Of a stretch of DNA of 64,000 nt, positions 62,874 through 64,000 are shown piece by piece. The notes beneath the pieces are model-generated. The model had not been told where the DNA came from, searched no databases, and was given only the letters and a program-made list of their open reading frames with translations. Source of the stretch: Paractinoplanes tereljensis (GTDB lineage Bacteria > Actinomycetota > Actinomycetes > Mycobacteriales > Micromonosporaceae); the NCBI RefSeq assembly GCF_016862435.1, contig NZ_BOMY01000013.1, forward strand, positions 248,001 through 312,000. Direction: 5' to 3'. Position numbers and translations under genes: made by a program. Each line of letters opens with the position of its first letter. Position 1 is the stretch's first letter.

Positions 62874-63242
62874 TCAGGATTCCGCGACCACCATCGCCGA
62901 GGCGATCCCGCCGTCATGTGAGAGCGAAAGGTGCCACCGGGTGACACCCCGCTCGGTTGCAGCGGCGGCGACCGTACCGGAGACGGTCAACCACGGGCGG
63001 CCGTCCGGATCGGAGACGATCTCGCAGTCATGCCAGCGCATCCCGGCCGGGGCACCGAGCGCCTTCGCCACCGCCTCCTTCGCGGCGAACCGCGCGGCGA
63101 GGGACTCAGCCGAGCGCGGATTGCCGGAGCCGGTCAACCGCTCGCCCTCGGTGAAGAGCCGATCCGCGAGCAACGGCGTTCGGTCGAGAGCCCGGGCGAA
63201 GCGGTCCACCAGGACAACATCGATACCGACAGCCACGATCAC
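62874..63242 (-). CDS. acpS: holo-[acyl-carrier-protein] synthase
   Basis: Phosphopantetheinyl transferase of 122 aa. Mg-binding motifs [18 protein letters not shown] and [17 protein letters not shown], and the C-terminal [19 protein letters not shown]. Activates acyl carrier proteins with coenzyme A. Head of the large minus-strand block; the ATG is at 63242. Confidence 0.95.
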   Translation of the reverse strand: MIVAVGIDVVLVDRFARALDRTPLLADRLFTEGERLTGSGNPRSAESLAARFAAKEAVAKALGAPAGMRWHDCEIVSDPDGRPWLTVSGTVAAAATERGVTRWHLSLSHDGGIASAMVVAES

Positions 63243-63445
63243 GGCCCAACCCTATCGGTAGCCGATGGCCGACGCTGCGGCGTAACGCACGGCCGGGTGG
63301 TGTGCAAGGCCTGTGGACAACCCGGCCGTATGCGCCTCCGCCGCCGTCCACAACCACACCCGGCCCGGTTCCCCGGCGCCTAACGTCGGCGCATCCCCGG
63401 GGCTTGCCCACGCAAGCTTCGCCGTTGCCCGCATGGAGGTTGCCG

Positions 63446-63733
63446 ATGAATCCCGATCTCGAGGTCGACACCGACGAGTTGCGCCGCGCCGCCTCCGCCC
63501 TGGCCGACACCGCGGCCGAGGTGACCGCCGGGACGTCGCAGACGCCGCCGGCCCAGCAAACCCCGCGTTGGCCGACGGCCGACGCGGCGTCGCTGGCCGC
63601 CGAGGCCGCCCGCCACCAGCTCGCCCTGCTCGGCGCCGACATCGACGAGACTGCCCGCCGGATAACCATCGCCGCCGAGGCCTACGAGCTGGCCGACGCC
63701 CGCGCCACCACCCGCCTCCGGTCGTTCCGATGA
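63446..63733 (+). CDS. EspC/WXG100-like small T7SS-associated protein
   Basis: Helical protein of 95 aa: MNPDLEVDTDELRRAASALADTAAEVTAG, a Pro/Gln loop, then AASLAAEAARHQLALLGADIDETARRITIAAEAYELADARAT. The opening 'V-T/D-x-E-L-R-x-A-A' and two-helix hairpin match the EspC-type excreted ESX proteins. There is no signal peptide. GGAGG precedes the ATG 7 nt upstream. ATGA overlap with the next gene. Confidence 0.7.
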   Translation: MNPDLEVDTDELRRAASALADTAAEVTAGTSQTPPAQQTPRWPTADAASLAAEAARHQLALLGADIDETARRITIAAEAYELADARATTRLRSFR

Positions 63734-64000
63734 CCGCCGTGGTCTATGCCCGGCTGCGGGTAACCGATCCGAGCCGGTGGCGGGGCGTGGCCCTGGCCTG
63801 GCGGCGCTGGGCGGCCCTGGCCGGCCGCCTGGCCGCCGACCTCACCACCCGATTGTCCCGCACCGCGGCCGCCTGGTCCGGGGCAGCAGCCTCGGCCGCG
63901 CTGGCCCGGGTGGCCGCGCTCCGGCGCCGGCTCGTGCTGTTCCGGGTCCTCTGCTGGCAGGCCGACCAGACGGCGAGCGAGTTCGCCGTGTCCATGGAGC
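63730..64000 (+). CDS. T7SS-associated-like protein, truncated by the window edge
   Basis: First 90 codons only: MTAVVYARLRVTDPSRWRGVALAWRRWAALAGRLAADLTTRLSRTAAAWSGAAASAALARVAALRRRL. The Trp-rich start and long Ala/Arg helices resemble the N-terminal helical domain of WXG100/PPE-like or large EspC-linked proteins with a downstream effector domain. Translationally coupled to the previous gene. The family cannot be settled without the rest. Confidence 0.6.
   Translation, partial: MTAVVYARLRVTDPSRWRGVALAWRRWAALAGRLAADLTTRLSRTAAAWSGAAASAALARVAALRRRLVLFRVLCWQADQTASEFAVSME

Noticed and set aside
60284..62944. An 886-codon plus-strand frame across alr and nnr
   Set aside because: His/Arg/Gln/Pro-rich shadow of two well supported genes.

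Overview
This is a very GC-rich actinobacterial chromosome segment. Gene order and content point to the Micromonosporaceae (Actinoplanes/Micromonospora-like). The evidence is third-position GC bias in every gene, many GTG/TTG starts, WhiD/WhiB3 and BldM-type regulators, CIRCE-controlled groESL with a His-rich GroEL, and neighbourhoods matching other actinobacteria: M23 peptidase-pcrA-AroQ chorismate mutase, guaB-guaB3 beside a DUF5319 gene, and an acpS/nnr/alr/tsaE-tsaB-rimI-tsaD block. No tRNA, rRNA, CRISPR array, prophage or intact insertion sequence was seen.

Region by region. 1-7.3 kb: two M23 peptidases, the PcrA helicase, a HELGH metalloprotease and a secreted 5'-nucleotidase. 7.4-7.9 kb: a chorismate mutase gene behind what reads as a complete Phe/Tyr transcription attenuator (leader peptide with Phe-Phe-Tyr-Tyr, antiterminator, terminator). 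8.0-13.5 kb: a five-gene Dpp/Opp-type peptide ABC importer. 13.7-17.5 kb: a LuxR-type response regulator, a PspC-domain histidine kinase and a divergent PspC/LiaF-like membrane protein. 17.6-19.8 kb: convergent phosphatidylserine decarboxylase and synthase. 20.0-22.0 kb: two double-Nudix paralogues separated by a 167-bp fold-back element. 22.3-32.8 kb: guaA, two tandem subtilases, an LCP ligase, an M1 peptidase lipoprotein, guaB3, guaB and a DUF5319 gene. 32.9-34.3 kb: bldM-like and whiD-like developmental regulators. 34.5-42.1 kb: a membrane molybdopterin oxidoreductase, a large subtilase and an M16/DUF4034-like pair. 42.2-46.7 kb: a xylose-type sugar ABC importer with a ROK regulator. 47-51 kb: YbaK, a THUMP-like methyltransferase and groES-groEL with two CIRCE operators. 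51-55.5 kb: a HEAT-like protein and a heterodimeric ABC exporter. 55.6-63.2 kb: one long minus-strand block acpS, nnr, alr, alpha/beta hydrolase, tsaE, udg, tsaB, rimI, tsaD plus a small gene. 63.4 kb to the end: two T7SS/EspC-like small genes, the last one cut by the window.

The most notable signals are non-coding. They are the FFYY attenuator before chorismate mutase; three promoters with the unusual TGTCG-N11-TAnnnT layout of RecA-independent (PafBC/RecA_NDp) DNA-damage promoters, upstream of pcrA, of the ABC exporter and of the nnr...udg operon; and the MITE-like fold-back between the Nudix genes. Several genes appear to be transcribed leaderless. At the protein level the exporter pair shows a matched loss of one ATP site, and the tandem double-Nudix proteins each carry one intact and one degraded Nudix box. 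All function calls come from reading motifs; no database search was run.
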